From: Limonium bicolor
Lineage: Eukaryota > Streptophyta > Magnoliopsida > Caryophyllales > Plumbaginaceae
Reading direction: 5' to 3'
DNA length: 64,000 nucleotides
NCBI GenBank assembly: GCA_023374045.1
Contig: CM041776.1
Span: 144,029,296-144,093,295 of the forward strand
Position 1 is the stretch's first letter. Each line of letters starts with the position of its first letter. The translations under genes were made by a program, and so were the position numbers. Shown one piece after another: positions 19,696-31,367 of the stretch. The notes below the pieces were generated by a model. The model did not search any database. It was not told the origin of the DNA and saw only the letters and a program-made list of their open reading frames with translations.

Positions 19696-22687
19696 CCCAC
19701 CATCTTTACCTTCTTACGCAATTTAATTTTCTGCACCTTTGCATCATATGAGAGCGAGGGTCCATGCAAGCCGATTTCACCTCAGGACCCGCCTTAGGGT
19801 CCCCTTTTAGGAACTCACACCTTTTAAGGTGATGTGAATAAGTGGGGAAAAAGAGGAGGATGTCGTCTAACCACATCCCCTTAATACCTGAGCTTTAGCC
19901 CAAAGCATTTTCCTGGAAGTGCCCTTACCTAACCTTGTTTGGTCATTCAAAGATCCGACCGTAGACACACACCTTAAAGTGATGTGAAAAGAGTGGGGAA
20001 GCCCAAAGAGAATAGCGTGCCAGCCCTATTCCTTTATGGTGACCTAGGCCCACACCCCAAGCACCTCTCCAGACCGATCCATACCCAAGTTGGTTATAGC
20101 GCCAAGTAAGGACATGTTGAATTTGTGTAGGCCTTGTTTGCTTGTATGACCGGCCCACTGCCAGCCTAGAAATTGATAGGAACTTTTCCTACATCAACTC
20201 AGCCCAACCCGAAATTCGTGGCTTAATTATCTACGGCCCAAAGGCCCTGTTTGGTTTAAAAGAGTGAATTGTTTGTTTGGGCTTTGGCCCAAAAACATAG
20301 ATTTAGGTGATTTTCCTTTTAGCTCAATTTGAATTATCCATCTAGATCTAGGCCCATGGAAAGGAAATTCACTCAAATTTAAGGTAATTCACAGAAAATC
20401 AAGAAAAATCAATCAAGCCATTTCAATGAAAATTCTTTCGGCCCAAGGCCCATTCTAGTCTAAGTAAGCTGCTTATTCGGGTCCTGGCCCAAAATCCTAG
20501 ATCTAGGTACCATCTTTTAGGCCCAATCAGTACCATTCGTTTTCGGCCCATTTGAATTCTGGATAGTTTGTGTAACTCATTCATTCCAGTTTCTGGCCCG
20601 TAGGCCCTACATGAACTTCCTAATGAATCCTGGACTTCAAGGTTTCTCTCTCGGTACAGTGGCCCATTCGTACTTCATACAGTTTCCTTCGGCATGTGTG
20701 CCTTACTTCCAGATTTAGGGTATCCAGGCCCATACATCTAGATGCGGTTCAAAAATCTCATTTTGGCCCATGTGCCCCATTTCTAGCCCAAATACATTCT
20801 GGCCCAAGTGCCGCTTTCTCTCAACACTCCGGCCCATGCGCTACATCCTCAAAATGATTCCGGCATAAATACCAACCCACTTATGAATCATTCTGGCCAG
20901 AGTGCCTCACTTTCAATTCATCCAGGCCCGAGTGCCTATCCACATCCATGAAATCATCCTAGCCTAAGTGCCAGTCCACATTCATGAAACCATTTCAACC
21001 CATGCACCTCACATTCAGTTTGTAAAAGATTCAGGCCCAAGTTTCTCATGTGTCATCCATAGGCATTCCTAGCTCAGGTATTTCATAGAGCCTAATAAGA
21101 GTCTAAGAAGAAGGTGATCATGGTTATCTCGGCCACGTCCCAATGGTCTAGAGCTCGAGTCAACAGCACGCAGGCGTCATACGGTTCAGTAGAGCTCAAA
21201 TTCAATAGAAGGCTTAGGGTTCACATGCATTCTACTCCACAACTTGCTAAAACATTCATCTTTCAAATGCATCGCTCAGAGTTTTCAAAAATTGTTTGTT
21301 TTTCAAACCACTAATAAGAAGCATCGATTTTGTTAAATCATCTTCTTCCTCATGTTCACAAATGGATGACTTTTTCAAGTCTAGATGGTAACAAAAGAAA
21401 AGGAAGGTTTTGTTTCACACAAGTTTCTTTTGACAAAATGATTCATGAAATAATTATCTCCCGACAATGGAATGTAAAGACTTGTATTTTGTTTCCGAAA
21501 TTTTCAACATGCATTACCAAACCCCACAGCTTATCCCAAGACATCCAAACAACCACCAAAGCGGTTCCAAACCCATATCTTTTAAATTGTTGTCATATAC
21601 CCCAAATCAATACTAGGGGCAATCTGAGTTTAAGTTTGTCATCTTTCATCTTTTGTTCAAACGTGTTAACGAGTTTCTTAGTGAAAATCTCACGAGCGTG
21701 TCTTAAGTGGTAAAACCATGAGTGAATTAGCGTGTCATTTTTACACGACTCCAGTAAGACCACATTCAAAGGTAATGTAAACGGCATAACTCCGATCGAA
21801 GGAGATTATTTGAAAATTTACGCTTAGACCTATGAATAGTAACAAAGAGCGGATACACAATTACCAGGAATGACGAAGCACCTAGGTACAGCACCACACA
21901 GCCAAAAGCTTGTGAACCCTAACGTTACACCCTAGGCACCCCTGCTCGGCTTTTCGTATATCTCCTCTTTCACAGCATTACAAGCTCCACAAAACAAGCA
22001 GCCAATGATGAATGTCCGACCCGGTGACCAAAGGAAGCAAGGAGCCTGACTCCAAGACAACAACTTCACAAGTCCAAAGAAGCAACGCCGCTACCAAGAC
22101 GATGAAATGATCCACAAATGGTCCCAAAGCAACACATGATCCAAAGAGCTCACATAAAAAAAACAGCTCACGAAGTTCAAAAACGGGAACCACCAGAACC
22201 CCAAAAAGGAAAAGGAAACAAGGCAAATCTGAAAAGCTTAAAAGAAATCCCAATCTAAAACCAAAACAAGAGAGAGATGATGACTTCAAAGTTCCAAGTC
22301 CAACGTCCAAAAGCAAGATCAACGTAAAGTAGCCAAACGACTTCACAACTAAGAAGGAAAATCCAAGAGAAGGTGCAAGTTGCAGCTTTGGTCATCCTTA
22401 TAGCTCCACATATCCCAAACATTCCACCATGGTCCCGTTGTCATTCATCACACCTCATGGCCACGTTATAAGCTTTAAAGACTTCCGACCTAGTAGTTGT
22501 GTATCCAATCACGTGAAAGTAACAGGTTGAACTTGTAAATTTAACAAATGTCAAATTCAATGGTTGAGATGTTTTGACCAAGAGGGGAGCACGAGTGCAA
22601 ACACCAAACTCATTGAGTGTAGGTTAGGAAGCACCACATCGAAACATAAGCCTTGACCTTGTGAGGTTAATCAAAGAAAATACTAGG

Positions 22688-22778
22688 GGCAATCGATCAT
22701 CCTGATCGATTGCCATACGCTCTAAAACTCAGATTGCCTTAAGGAAAATACTAGGGGGAATTGTTGGTTCCAACAATT
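22688..22778. other. Hairpin pair, block 2 of F
   Basis: Hairpin a: 12-bp stems at 22688-22699 and 22703-22714 (GGCAATCGATCA, loop TCC). Hairpin b: 9-bp stems at 22759-22767 and 22770-22778 (AATTGTTGG, loop TT). Compared with block 1, the stem-closing G-C pair of hairpin a has become A-T, a compensatory change. Confidence 0.75.
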
Positions 22779-22824
22779 GCAAGCACAATTGAAACCCTAC
22801 AGCTCAAACATCACCACCACCCTC

Positions 22825-22945
22825 ACATTACAGGCACACATAAGCCCTTACCTCCACATCATACACCACAGGCACACATAAGCCCTTACCTTCACATCAT
22901 ACACCACACACACACGTAAGCCCTTTACTTCCACATCATACACCT
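22825..22945. repeat. CACACATAAGCCCTTACC tandem repeat, about 40 bp, three copies
   Basis: Three copies of a unit containing GGCACACATAAGCCCTTACC and CCACATCATACACC. A matching set is at about 29625-29750. Confidence 0.7.
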
Positions 22946-23092
22946 CAGGCTAGTCATAATCCCCAACGACCACTCACACCACATACTCCCACCAGCGGCA
23001 CGTTCATGTTCTATGAAACAAATTGCAGATCTGAAATTCTTAGTCAGGAAATGGTTATTACACTTTCCTTTTTCAATAGAGTTTTTCTCATC

Positions 23093-23330
23093 ATAGCCAC
23101 GTTTGGCACATTTTCCAGCAATTTCTCGTTTTGGACAATTTTCAGTCCTCATCATAGCCACGATTGGCACATTTTCCAGCAATTTCTTGTTTTGGACAAT
23201 TTTCAATCCTCATCAAAGCCACATTTGGCACATTTTCCAGCAATTTCTTATTTTGGACAATTTTCAATCCTCATCACAGCCACATTTGGCACATCTTCCA
23301 GCAATTTCAGGTTTTTAGTCATTTTCGATC
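23093..23330. repeat. 61-bp tandem repeat, four copies
   Basis: Units begin near 23093, 23154, 23215 and 23276, each with GCCAC(G/A)TTTGGCACATTTTC followed by CAGCAATTTCTTGTTTTGGA. Block 3 has a shorter array at about 29885-30040. Confidence 0.8.
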
Positions 23331-23435
23331 CTTATTTGCAATTGGACTTCATACACCTTATCATTTCCATGTTTGGCACTTTCATAATCGACTTTCATCA
23401 TAATCATTTGCATAAAGCACGCTTTGCTTCCTAGA

Positions 23436-23735
23436 TTCACCCTTAGGCTCGTCATAAGACCTAGATTCATCCTTAGGCTCGTCATAAGACCTAGGTCCAC
23501 CCTTAGGCTCGTCATAAGACCTAGATTCATCCTTAGGCTCGTCATAAGACCTAGATTCGCCCTTTAGGCTCGTCATAAGATCTAGTGTCATCCTTAGGCT
23601 CGTCATAAGACCTAGTGTCATCCTTACGCTCGTCATAAGACCTAGTGTCATCCTTAGGCTCGTCATAAGACCTAGAACCATCCTTAGGCTCGTCATACGA
23701 CGTAGAATCGTCCCTTTAGGCTCGTAGTAAGACCT
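23436..23735. repeat. 30-bp tandem repeat, about ten copies
   Basis: Unit CCTTAGGCTCGTCATAAGAC plus CTAGATTCAT or close variants. Because 30 is divisible by three, minus-strand frames stay open and encode 10-residue repeats. The array recurs at 30150-30445. There are no unique spacers, so it is not CRISPR-like. Confidence 0.88.
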
Positions 23736-24147
23736 AGCATCACTCTTTAATTTATTTGTTCCCATCAAACACATTGCATCATAAAGCATTCATTCCATTC
23801 ATATAGGCGTGTCATAAGACCTATCTACATTATCCAGGAGCATCACAAGACCTGGCGACAGAAAAGTTGGCGAGGTGATGGCAATAAATACTTCTATGTT
23901 ATGTCAACTTATTTTGGGATCAACGAATGGTGAGCGATGGCAATAAGTCCCCAGGGTTTGCACACCGGCTTAAGGGGCAAAGGCAATAAGTCCACAATGG
24001 GTCCAACCAGGAGCAATGACATGGGTTTCGGTCCTCAGAAGCATCCGAGCATCATCAGCATCATCAGTATTATCAACACCATTAGCATATCAACATTATT
24101 AGCATATCAGCGTCCTTGCATCTGCATACCATCCAATCTTCACTTTT

Positions 24148-24500
24148 AGGTAGTCAACGCCTTAGAATGGCTTGACATCATTTCATTCATTACGGGTAGT
24201 CAACACCTTAAAATAGCTTGACATCATTATAGGTAGTCAACGCCTTAGAATAGCTTGACATCATTATAGGTAGTCAACGCCTTATAATAGCTTGACATCA
24301 TTTCATTCATTATAGGTAGTCAACGCCTTAGACTAGCTTGACATCTTTTCACCTTTAGGTAGTCAACGCCTTAGAATCGCTTGACATTAATTCATTTTTT
24401 CACTTCACTCTTAGGTAGTCAACGCCATAGAATAGCTCGACATCATTTTCCTTTTATGGCATAGGTAGTCAGCGCCTTAGAACAACTCGACACAATTTGT
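24148..24500. repeat. TAGGTAGTCAACGCCTTAGA tandem repeat, about nine copies
   Basis: Units of roughly 35-50 bp with core AGGTAGTCAACGCCTTAGAA followed by TAGCTTGACATCATTTCATT. They sit a little upstream of the LTR at 24612. The same array is at 30897-31255. Confidence 0.85.
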
Positions 24501-25124
24501 CAGTTTTCAAGCAACATGCGGGGTCTTTTAAGATCTGAAATTTTGGGGCATCACTCAAGCATCAAATAGCCTTTTCATTTCCATTACAAAGCCTAGTTGA
24601 CGGGGGGCAATCGGTTATACCCAAAATTTTACCCCCCCAAAAGAAGGTCTCTTAAGGTGTAGGTACTAATAGGGTAGTTTGGTCAAGTAGCAAGGATTCC
24701 CAGTTTGATCGGCACATTCTAAAGTGCTAGGGACAGCTTAGTCATCTTCAGGGACATTTTTGTAATTTTTCAAGGCTCCTAAGCCCCCTATGAGCTTTGT
24801 CTCTTCTCCGAAAACGGCTTAAATCAACTCGAAATGCTTTGAAATTTTAACACATGATAGAGGACGACATTTTGAGCATAATGGCTTTGGAGTTTTGATT
24901 TTCAAATTTCCAATAATTTACAAGTAATTTCTATTTGAATCTGACGAGAAATTGAATTTAAAAGTATTCCAATTTCCAAAAAATTTGATTCCACCTTGGA
25001 AAAGTCAGAAATATCATCCTTTACACATGATTAAAATTTCATGATCAAATTGTTTTTGGAAACCCTTGAGCGAAAACATCGGTAATCTTAGTTTTTACCG
25101 GATTTTTCTATCTTTAAGGAAGCC

Positions 25125-25132
25125 TATATAAG
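25125..25132 (+). promoter_or_regulatory. TATA box in LTR of F
   Basis: TATATAAG within AAGCCTATATAAGGAACCC, conserved in the second LTR at 31845-31852. It is the likely core promoter, with transcription starting some 30 bases downstream. Confidence 0.6.
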
Positions 25133-25699
25133 GAACCCTATCCTAATATCAAATGATCACTCCAAGAACCCTAGAACATCAGCCAGCACGGCCGTCACAA
25201 CTCTCTCCCGTTTTTGCACTTTTGACCCCTAAAATCACACCAAAACTCTCTCGAAATCAACACCTAAACACATTTTTCAACTCCCACCACTTCAACAATC
25301 ATCAAACTACCATCAAACCACCACCAAAACTTGAAGAACACCGTCTATAATCAGTAGTTAGAAACCGGGTTTGAACTCAATCTAGAACGGACTTCAACGG
25401 AGCCCCGAAAGAATCCCGACATGAAGAGTTTCATTGATCCAGGAGCCAAAAACGGTTGTAATCATATTTTTCTGAAACCATACGACTTCATTAGTATTCT
25501 TTCAAGTTTTGGGTGCAAACTAACCTTTTTCAGCTTCCGAGTTGCCATTTGTTTCAGTTTCTGCCTACTTACTTGTTTGCTAAGTTTCATGCTTAATACG
25601 ACATCAAATTGAGTACTTTTGAATTCTAACATATTGGAAATATTTCAGGATACGCACCCACAATTTTTTAGCCGAAAACACCACCGGGAACGACCAGAA

Positions 25700-25975
25700 C
25701 ACCGCTGTCCGAGGGTGGTCCGAGGCTACGGACAGCCTGTCCGGGGCCCCGGACGGCCTGTCCGAGGCCACAGACACCCCCGGACTGCGGCGGGAATTAA
25801 ATTTTTAAATGTGTTAGGATTTTCCAAACAATGTCCGGGCCCTCGGACGTCCTGTCCATGGCCCCAGACTTTTCAAAATTTTGTTTCCCTTCGAATTCGA
25901 CTTTTCTGTATAACTAGGTTAACTTGGGTCTGTGGGTTCATATAGTAGGTCCGTGGCCACGGACGGAAACAAAAT
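25700..25975. repeat. GTCCG/CGGAC-rich stretch in LTR of F
   Basis: Irregular repeats such as TGTCCGAG, GGCTACGGACAGCCTGTCCG and CCCCGGACGG. The second LTR has the same stretch at about 32425-32650 with several differences. Confidence 0.7.
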
Positions 25976-26400
25976 TCAACCTAATTCTGCCTCTGAAACC
26001 CTAGTTTAGATAATTTCAATTCTCGCTTTAATTTTCTGTCAAAAAATATCAAAAATACTAAAAAATTAGAAACTTGCGCACTTAGGTTAAAACATGTTTG
26101 CAATAAGCCGCAATTAAACTAAGTAGAGGAAAAACGACCTATGAGGAGTAATGAAAGTAATTTGAACCCTAAATAAGTCGAATATCAAGCCCCCGAACCC
26201 GAACTCGCCTTTCCTAATTTCATCTAGGTCTAAATTAGGTGGCGACTCATAACAGGTTCTAGTGAGCTAACTTAGGATTTAATAATTAGTGTTATATGAC
26301 ATAGTTATTAATCTTAGGTTACAAGTGGACCTAGAACCCAATCAGATCCTAAACAATTTAATCAACCTAGGATAGGGTTCAAAAATCGAGGCTCACAGAA

Positions 26401-26418
26401 TGGTGACTCTCCTGGGGA
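26401..26418 (+). other. Primer binding site of F (Tat/Ogre type)
   Basis: TGGTGACTCTCCTGGGGA lies three bases after the LTR end. It closely resembles the primer site of Tat/Ogre elements (usually assigned to tRNA-Arg), with a few mismatches. Confidence 0.65.
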
Positions 26419-29400
26419 CAACTTCTTAATTTTAACTTGTTTAATTTTAAGAAAGTGGGCTTAACTTGAAATTGTTTATTACGGCTTTTAGTGTATTGTT
26501 CGTTTACCTTCTTGCGCAATTTAATTTTCTGCACCTTTGCATCATATGAGAGTGAGGGTCCATGCAAGCCGATTTCACCCCGGGACCCGCCTTAGGGTCC
26601 CCTATCAGGAACTCACACCTTTTAAGGTGATGTGAATAAGTGGGGAAAAAGAGGAGGATGTCGTCTAACCACATCCCCTTAATACATGGGCTTTAGCCCA
26701 AAGCATTTTCCTAAAAGTGCCCTTACCTAACCTTGTTTGGTCATTCAAACATCCGACTGTAGACACACACCTTCAGGTGATGTGAAAAGAGTGGGGAACC
26801 CCAAAGAGAATAGCGTGCAAGCCCTATTCCTTTGTGGTGACCCGGGGCCTCGCTCCAAGCACCTCTCTAGATCGATACATACCCAAGTTGGTTAAAACAT
26901 CATGTGAGGACATGTTGAATTTGTGTGGGCCTTGTTTGCTTGTATGACCGGCCCACTGCCAGCCTAGAAATTGATAGGAACTTTTCCTACATCAACTCAG
27001 CCCAACCCGAAATTCGTAGCTTCATTATCTACGACCTAAAGGCCCTGTTTGGTTTAAATGAGTGAATTGTTTGTGTGGGCTTTGGCCCAAAAACCAAGAT
27101 TTAGTTGATTTTCCTTTCAGCCCAATTCGAATTATCCATTTAGTTCTAGGTCCATGCAAAAGAAACTCACTCAAATTTGAGCTAATTCATAAAAAATCAA
27201 GAAAAATCAATCAAGCCTTTTCATTGAAAATTCTTTCGGCCCAAGGCCCATTCTAGTCTAAGTAAGCTTCTTATTCGGGTCGTGGCCAAAAATCCTAGAT
27301 CTAGCTACCATCTTTTAGGCCCAATCAGAACCATTCATTTTTGGCCCATTTGAATTCTGGATAGTTTGTATAACTCATTCATTCCAGTTTCTGGCCCGTA
27401 GGCCCAACAAGAACTTCCTAATGAATCCTGGACTTCAAAGTTTCTCTCTCGGCCCAGTGGCCCATTCGTACTTCATACAGTTTCCTTCGACGTGTGTGCT
27501 CACTTCCAGATTTAGGGTACCCAGGCCCATACATCTAGATGCGGTTCATAAATCGTTCTGGCCCATGTGCCTCATTTCTAGCCCAAATACATTCCGCCCC
27601 TAGTTACGCTTTCTCACAACACTCCGGCCCATGCGCTACATCCTCAAAATGATTTCGGCATAAATGCCAACCCACTTATGAATCAGTCTTGCCTGAGTGC
27701 CTCACTTTCAAATCATCCAGGCCCGAGTGCCTATCCTCATCCATGAAATCATCCAAGCCCGAGTGACAGTCCACATTCATGAAACCATTTCAACCCATGC
27801 ACCTCACATTCAGTTTGTAAAAGATTCAGGCCCAAGTGTCTCACGTGTCATCCATTGGCATTCCTAGCTCAGGTATTTCGTAGAGCCTAATAAGAGTCTA
27901 AGAAGAAGGAGGTCACGGTTATCTCAGCCACGTCTTACTGGTCGAGAGCTCGAGTCAACAGCACGCAGGCGTCAGACGGTTCAGTAGAGTTCAAAATCAA
28001 TAGAAGGCTAAGGGTTCACATGCATTCTACTGCACAACTTGCTAAAACATTCATTTTTCAAATGCATCGCTCAGAGTTTTCAAAAATTGTTTGTTTTCCA
28101 AACCACTAATAAGAAGCATCAATTTTGTTAAATCATCTTCTTCCTCATGTTCACAAATGGATGACTTTTTCAAGTCTAAATGGTAACAAAAGAAAAAGAA
28201 GGTTTTGTTTCACACAAGTTTCTTTTGAGAAAATGATTCATGAAATAATTATCTCCCGACAATGGAATGCAAAGACCTGTATTTTGTTTTTGAAATTTTG
28301 AACATGCCTTACCAAACCCCACAGCTTATCCCAAGACATCCAAACAAGCCCCAAAGCGGTTCCAAATCCATATCTTTTAAATTGTTGTCATAAACCCCAA
28401 ACCAATATTGGGGACAATCTGAGTATAAGTTCGTTATCTTTCATCTTTCGTTCAAACGTGTTAATGAGTTTCTGAGTGAAAATCTCACGAGCGTGTCTTA
28501 AGTGGTAAAACCATGAGTGTATGAGCGTGTCATTTTTACATGACTCCGGTGAGACCACAATCAAAGGTAAGGTAAACGGTATAACTCCGATCGAAGGAGA
28601 TAATTTGTAAATTTACGCTTAGACTTGTGAATAGTAACAACGAGCGAATACATAATTACCAAGAATGACGAAGCACCTAGGTACAGCACCACACAGCCAA
28701 AAGCTTGTGAACCCTGATGTTACACCCTAGGCACCCCCGCTGGACTTTTTGTATGTTTCCTCTTTTACAGCATTACAAGCTCCACAAAACAAGCCAGCCA
28801 ATGATGAATGTCTGACCCGGTGACCAAAGGAAGCAAGGAGCCAGGCTCCTGGACAACAACTTCACAAGTCCAAAGAAGCAACACCGTTACCAAGACGATG
28901 AAATGATCCACAAATGGTCCCAAAGCAACACAGGATCCAAAGAGCTCACATCAAAAAAATAGCTCTCGATGTTCAAAAACGGGAACCATAAGAACCCCGA
29001 AAAAGGAAAAGGATGCAAGGCAAATCTGAAATGCCTAAAATAAATCCCAATTTAAAACCAAATGAAGAGAGAGATGATGACTTCAAAGTTCCAAGTCCAA
29101 CGTCCAAAAGCAAGATCAGTGTAAAGTAGCCAAACAACTTCAAGACAAAGAAGGCAAATCCAAGAGAAGGTGCAAGTTGCAGCTTTGGTCATCCTTATAG
29201 CTCCACATATCCCAAACATTCCACCATGGTCCCGTTGTCATTCATCACACCCCATGGCCACGTTATAAGCTTTAAAGACTTCCGGCCTAGTAGTTGTGTA
29301 TCCAATCACGTGAAAGTAACAGGTTGAACGCGTAAATTTAACAAATGTCAAATTCAATGGTTGAGATGTTTTGACCAAGAGGGGAGCACGAGTGCAAACA

Positions 29401-29484
29401 CGAAACACATTGAGTGTAGGTTACGAAGCACCACATCAAAACATAAGCCTTGACCTTGTGAGGTTAATCAAAGAAAATACTGGG

Positions 29485-29575
29485 GGCAATCGATCATCCC
29501 GATCGATTGCCATAAGCTCAAAATATCATACTGCCTTAAGGAAAATACTGGGGGCAATTGTTGGAAAACAATTGC
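29485..29575. other. Hairpin pair, block 3 of F
   Basis: Hairpin a: 11-bp stems at 29485-29495 and 29501-29511 (GGCAATCGATC, loop ATCCC). Hairpin b: 9-bp stems at 29554-29562 and 29567-29575 (GCAATTGTT, loop GGAA). Confidence 0.75.
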
Positions 29576-30149
29576 AAGCACAGTTGAAACCCATCAGCTC
29601 AAACATCACCACCCTCACATTATAGGCACACATTAGCCCTTACCTCCACATTAAACACCACAGGCACACATAAGCCCTTACCTCCACATCATATACCACA
29701 GGCACACATAAGCCCTTTACTTCCACATCATACACCACAGGCTAGTCATAATCCCCAACAACCACTCACACCACATACTCCCACTAGCAGCACATTCATT
29801 TTCTAAGAAACAAATTGCAGATCTGAAATTCTTAGTCAGGAAATGGTTATTACACTTTCCTTTTCAATAGAGTTTTTCTCATCATAGCCACGTTTGGCAC
29901 ATTTTCCATCAATTTCTTGTTTAGGACAATTTTCAATCCTCATCGCAGCATGTTTTGCACATTTTCCAGCAATTTCTTATTTTGGACAATTTTCAATCCT
30001 CATCACAACCACGTTCGGCACATCTTCCAGCAATTTCTGGTATTCCTTATTTGCAATTGGACTTCATACACCTTATCATTGCCATGTTTGGAACTTTCAC
30101 AATCGACTTTAATCATAATCATTTGCATAAAGCACGCTTTGCTTCCTAG

Positions 30150-30445
30150 ATCCACCCTTAGGCTCGTCATAAGACCTAGATTCATCCTTAGGCTCGTCAT
30201 AAGACCTAGATCCCCCCTTAGGCTCGTCATAAGACCTAGATTCATCCTTAGGCTCGTCATAGGACCTAGATCCGCCCTTTAGGCTCGTCATGAGATCTAG
30301 TGTCATCCTTAGGCTGGTCATAAGACCTAGTGTCATCCTTAGGCTCGTCATAAGACCTAGCGTCATCCTTGGGCTCGTCAAAAGACCTAGAACCATCATT
30401 TGGCTCGTCATAAGACCTAGAATCATCTGTTTTGGCTCGTAGTAA
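30150..30445. repeat. 30-bp tandem repeat, block 3 copy
   Basis: About ten units of the CCTTAGGCTCGTCATAAGAC type, parallel to 23436-23735, with a few diverged units at the right end. Confidence 0.87.
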
Positions 30446-30777
30446 GGCCTAGCATCACTCTTTAATTTATCTGTTCCCATCAATTACATTGCATCATAAA
30501 GCATTCGTTCCATTCATATAGGCATGTCATAAGACCTATCTGCATTGTCTAGGCGCGTCACAAGACCTGGCGACAGAAAAGTTGGTGAGGTGATGGCAAT
30601 AAATCCTCCTATGTTATGTCAACTTATTTTGTGATCAACAAATGGTGGGTGATGGCAATAAGTCCCCAAGGTTTTTACCAGGAGTTATCCCTCCACACCG
30701 GCTTGGGGGCAATGGCAAATAGTCCACAATGGGGCCAGCCAGGAGCAATGGCACGGGTTTCGGTCCCTAGAATCATC

Positions 30778-30868
30778 CGAGCATCATCAGCATCATTAGC
30801 ATCATCAGCATCATCAGCATCATCAACACCATCAGCATCATCAATATTATTAGCATATCAGCATCATT
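30778..30868. repeat. CATCAG/CATCAT microsatellite
   Basis: Trinucleotide-based run of CATCAG and CATCAT. It is longer than the counterpart at about 24048-24110, so it varies in length between blocks. Confidence 0.8.
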
Positions 30869-30896
30869 GCATCTGCATACCATCCAGTCTTCACTT

Positions 30897-31255
30897 TTAG
30901 GTAGTCAAAGCCTTAGAATAGCTCGACATTACTTCATTTTCATTATAGGTAGTCAACACCTTAGAATAGCTTGACATCATTTCATTCATTATAGGTAGTC
31001 AATGCCTTAGAATAGCTTGACATCATCATAGGTAGTCAATGCCATAGAATAGCTTGACATCATTTCATTCATTATAGGTAGTCAACGCCTTAGAATAGCT
31101 TCACATCTTTTCACTTTTAGGTAGTCAACGCCTTAGAATCGCTTGACATTACTTCATCTTTTCACTTCACTCTTAGGTAGTTAGCGCCTTAGAATAGCTT
31201 GACATCGTTTTCCTTTTATGGCATAGGTAGTTAGCGCCTTAGAATAGCTCGACAC
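30897..31255. repeat. TAGGTAGTCAACGCCTTAGA tandem repeat, block 3 copy
   Basis: About eight units, parallel to 24148-24500. Confidence 0.83.
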
Positions 31256-31367
31256 AATTTGTCAGTGTTCAAGCAACATGCGGGGTCTTTTAAGATCTGA
31301 AATTTTGGGGCATCACTCAAGCATCAACTACCCTTTTAATTTACATTACAAAGCCTAGTTGACGGGG

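Larger units (their letters stand above)
17387..19704 (+). other. Non-coding 3' region of element F, block 1
   Basis: Long non-coding sequence after gag. It is homologous to about 21390-23735 and 28190-30445, sharing AAGCACCTAGGTACAGCACC, ATGATGAATGTCCGACCCGG and many others. It holds PPT-like ATACTGGGGGCAAT repeats, two hairpins (18874-18966) and a GTGCGAGACC repeat near 19565-19695. ORFs of 70-140 codons here are not conserved between blocks. The block ends at about 19704 where leader-type sequence starts, a junction that looks like a recombination or deletion point. Confidence 0.6.
19705..24611 (+). mobile_element. Non-coding internal block 2 of F-type element (LARD-like)
   Basis: Begins with leader sequence (TTTACCTTCTT, shared with 26503) and runs through the GGCCCA-rich leader (about 20125-21100). 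It passes directly into the 3' type region (about 21330-24600) with no gag between them. It lies upstream of the LTR at 24612 and is homologous to block 3 at an offset of about 6.8 kb. No coding sequence is supported. It resembles a large non-autonomous derivative built from the two ends of a Tat-like element. Confidence 0.65.
24612..26397 (+). repeat. LTR of Tat-like element F (complete copy)
   Basis: Starts just after the purine tract GACGGGGGGCAAT with a TTATACCC-type beginning, and ends GAGGCTCACA before a primer site. It is homologous to 31368-32936. It carries a TATA box at 25125, a GTCCG/CGGAC-rich stretch at about 25700-25975, and no coding sequence. The 5' boundary is approximate because the expected TG is not clear. 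Confidence 0.75.
26419..31367 (+). mobile_element. Non-coding internal block 3 of F-type element (LARD-like)
   Basis: Internal region between the LTRs at 24612-26397 and 31368-32936. It is a leader (26419 to about 28000) joined to 3' type sequence (about 28000-31367), with no gag, protease or polymerase. It is homologous to block 2 along its length, including the same set of tandem arrays and hairpins. A non-autonomous element of this structure would depend on proteins from a related autonomous Tat/Ogre element. Confidence 0.7.

Noticed and set aside
23436..23735. CRISPR-like array
   Set aside because: The repeats are contiguous without unique spacers and the genome is a plant.
23315..23789. 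Minus-strand repeat proteins of 76 and 135 residues
   Set aside because: Produced by a 30-bp tandem repeat in non-coding element DNA; no start context or homology supports them.
25153..25612. Short ORFs in the F LTR downstream of the TATA box
   Set aside because: Not maintained in length or frame in the second LTR copy at 31870-32330, apart from one 63-codon frame that has many replacements.
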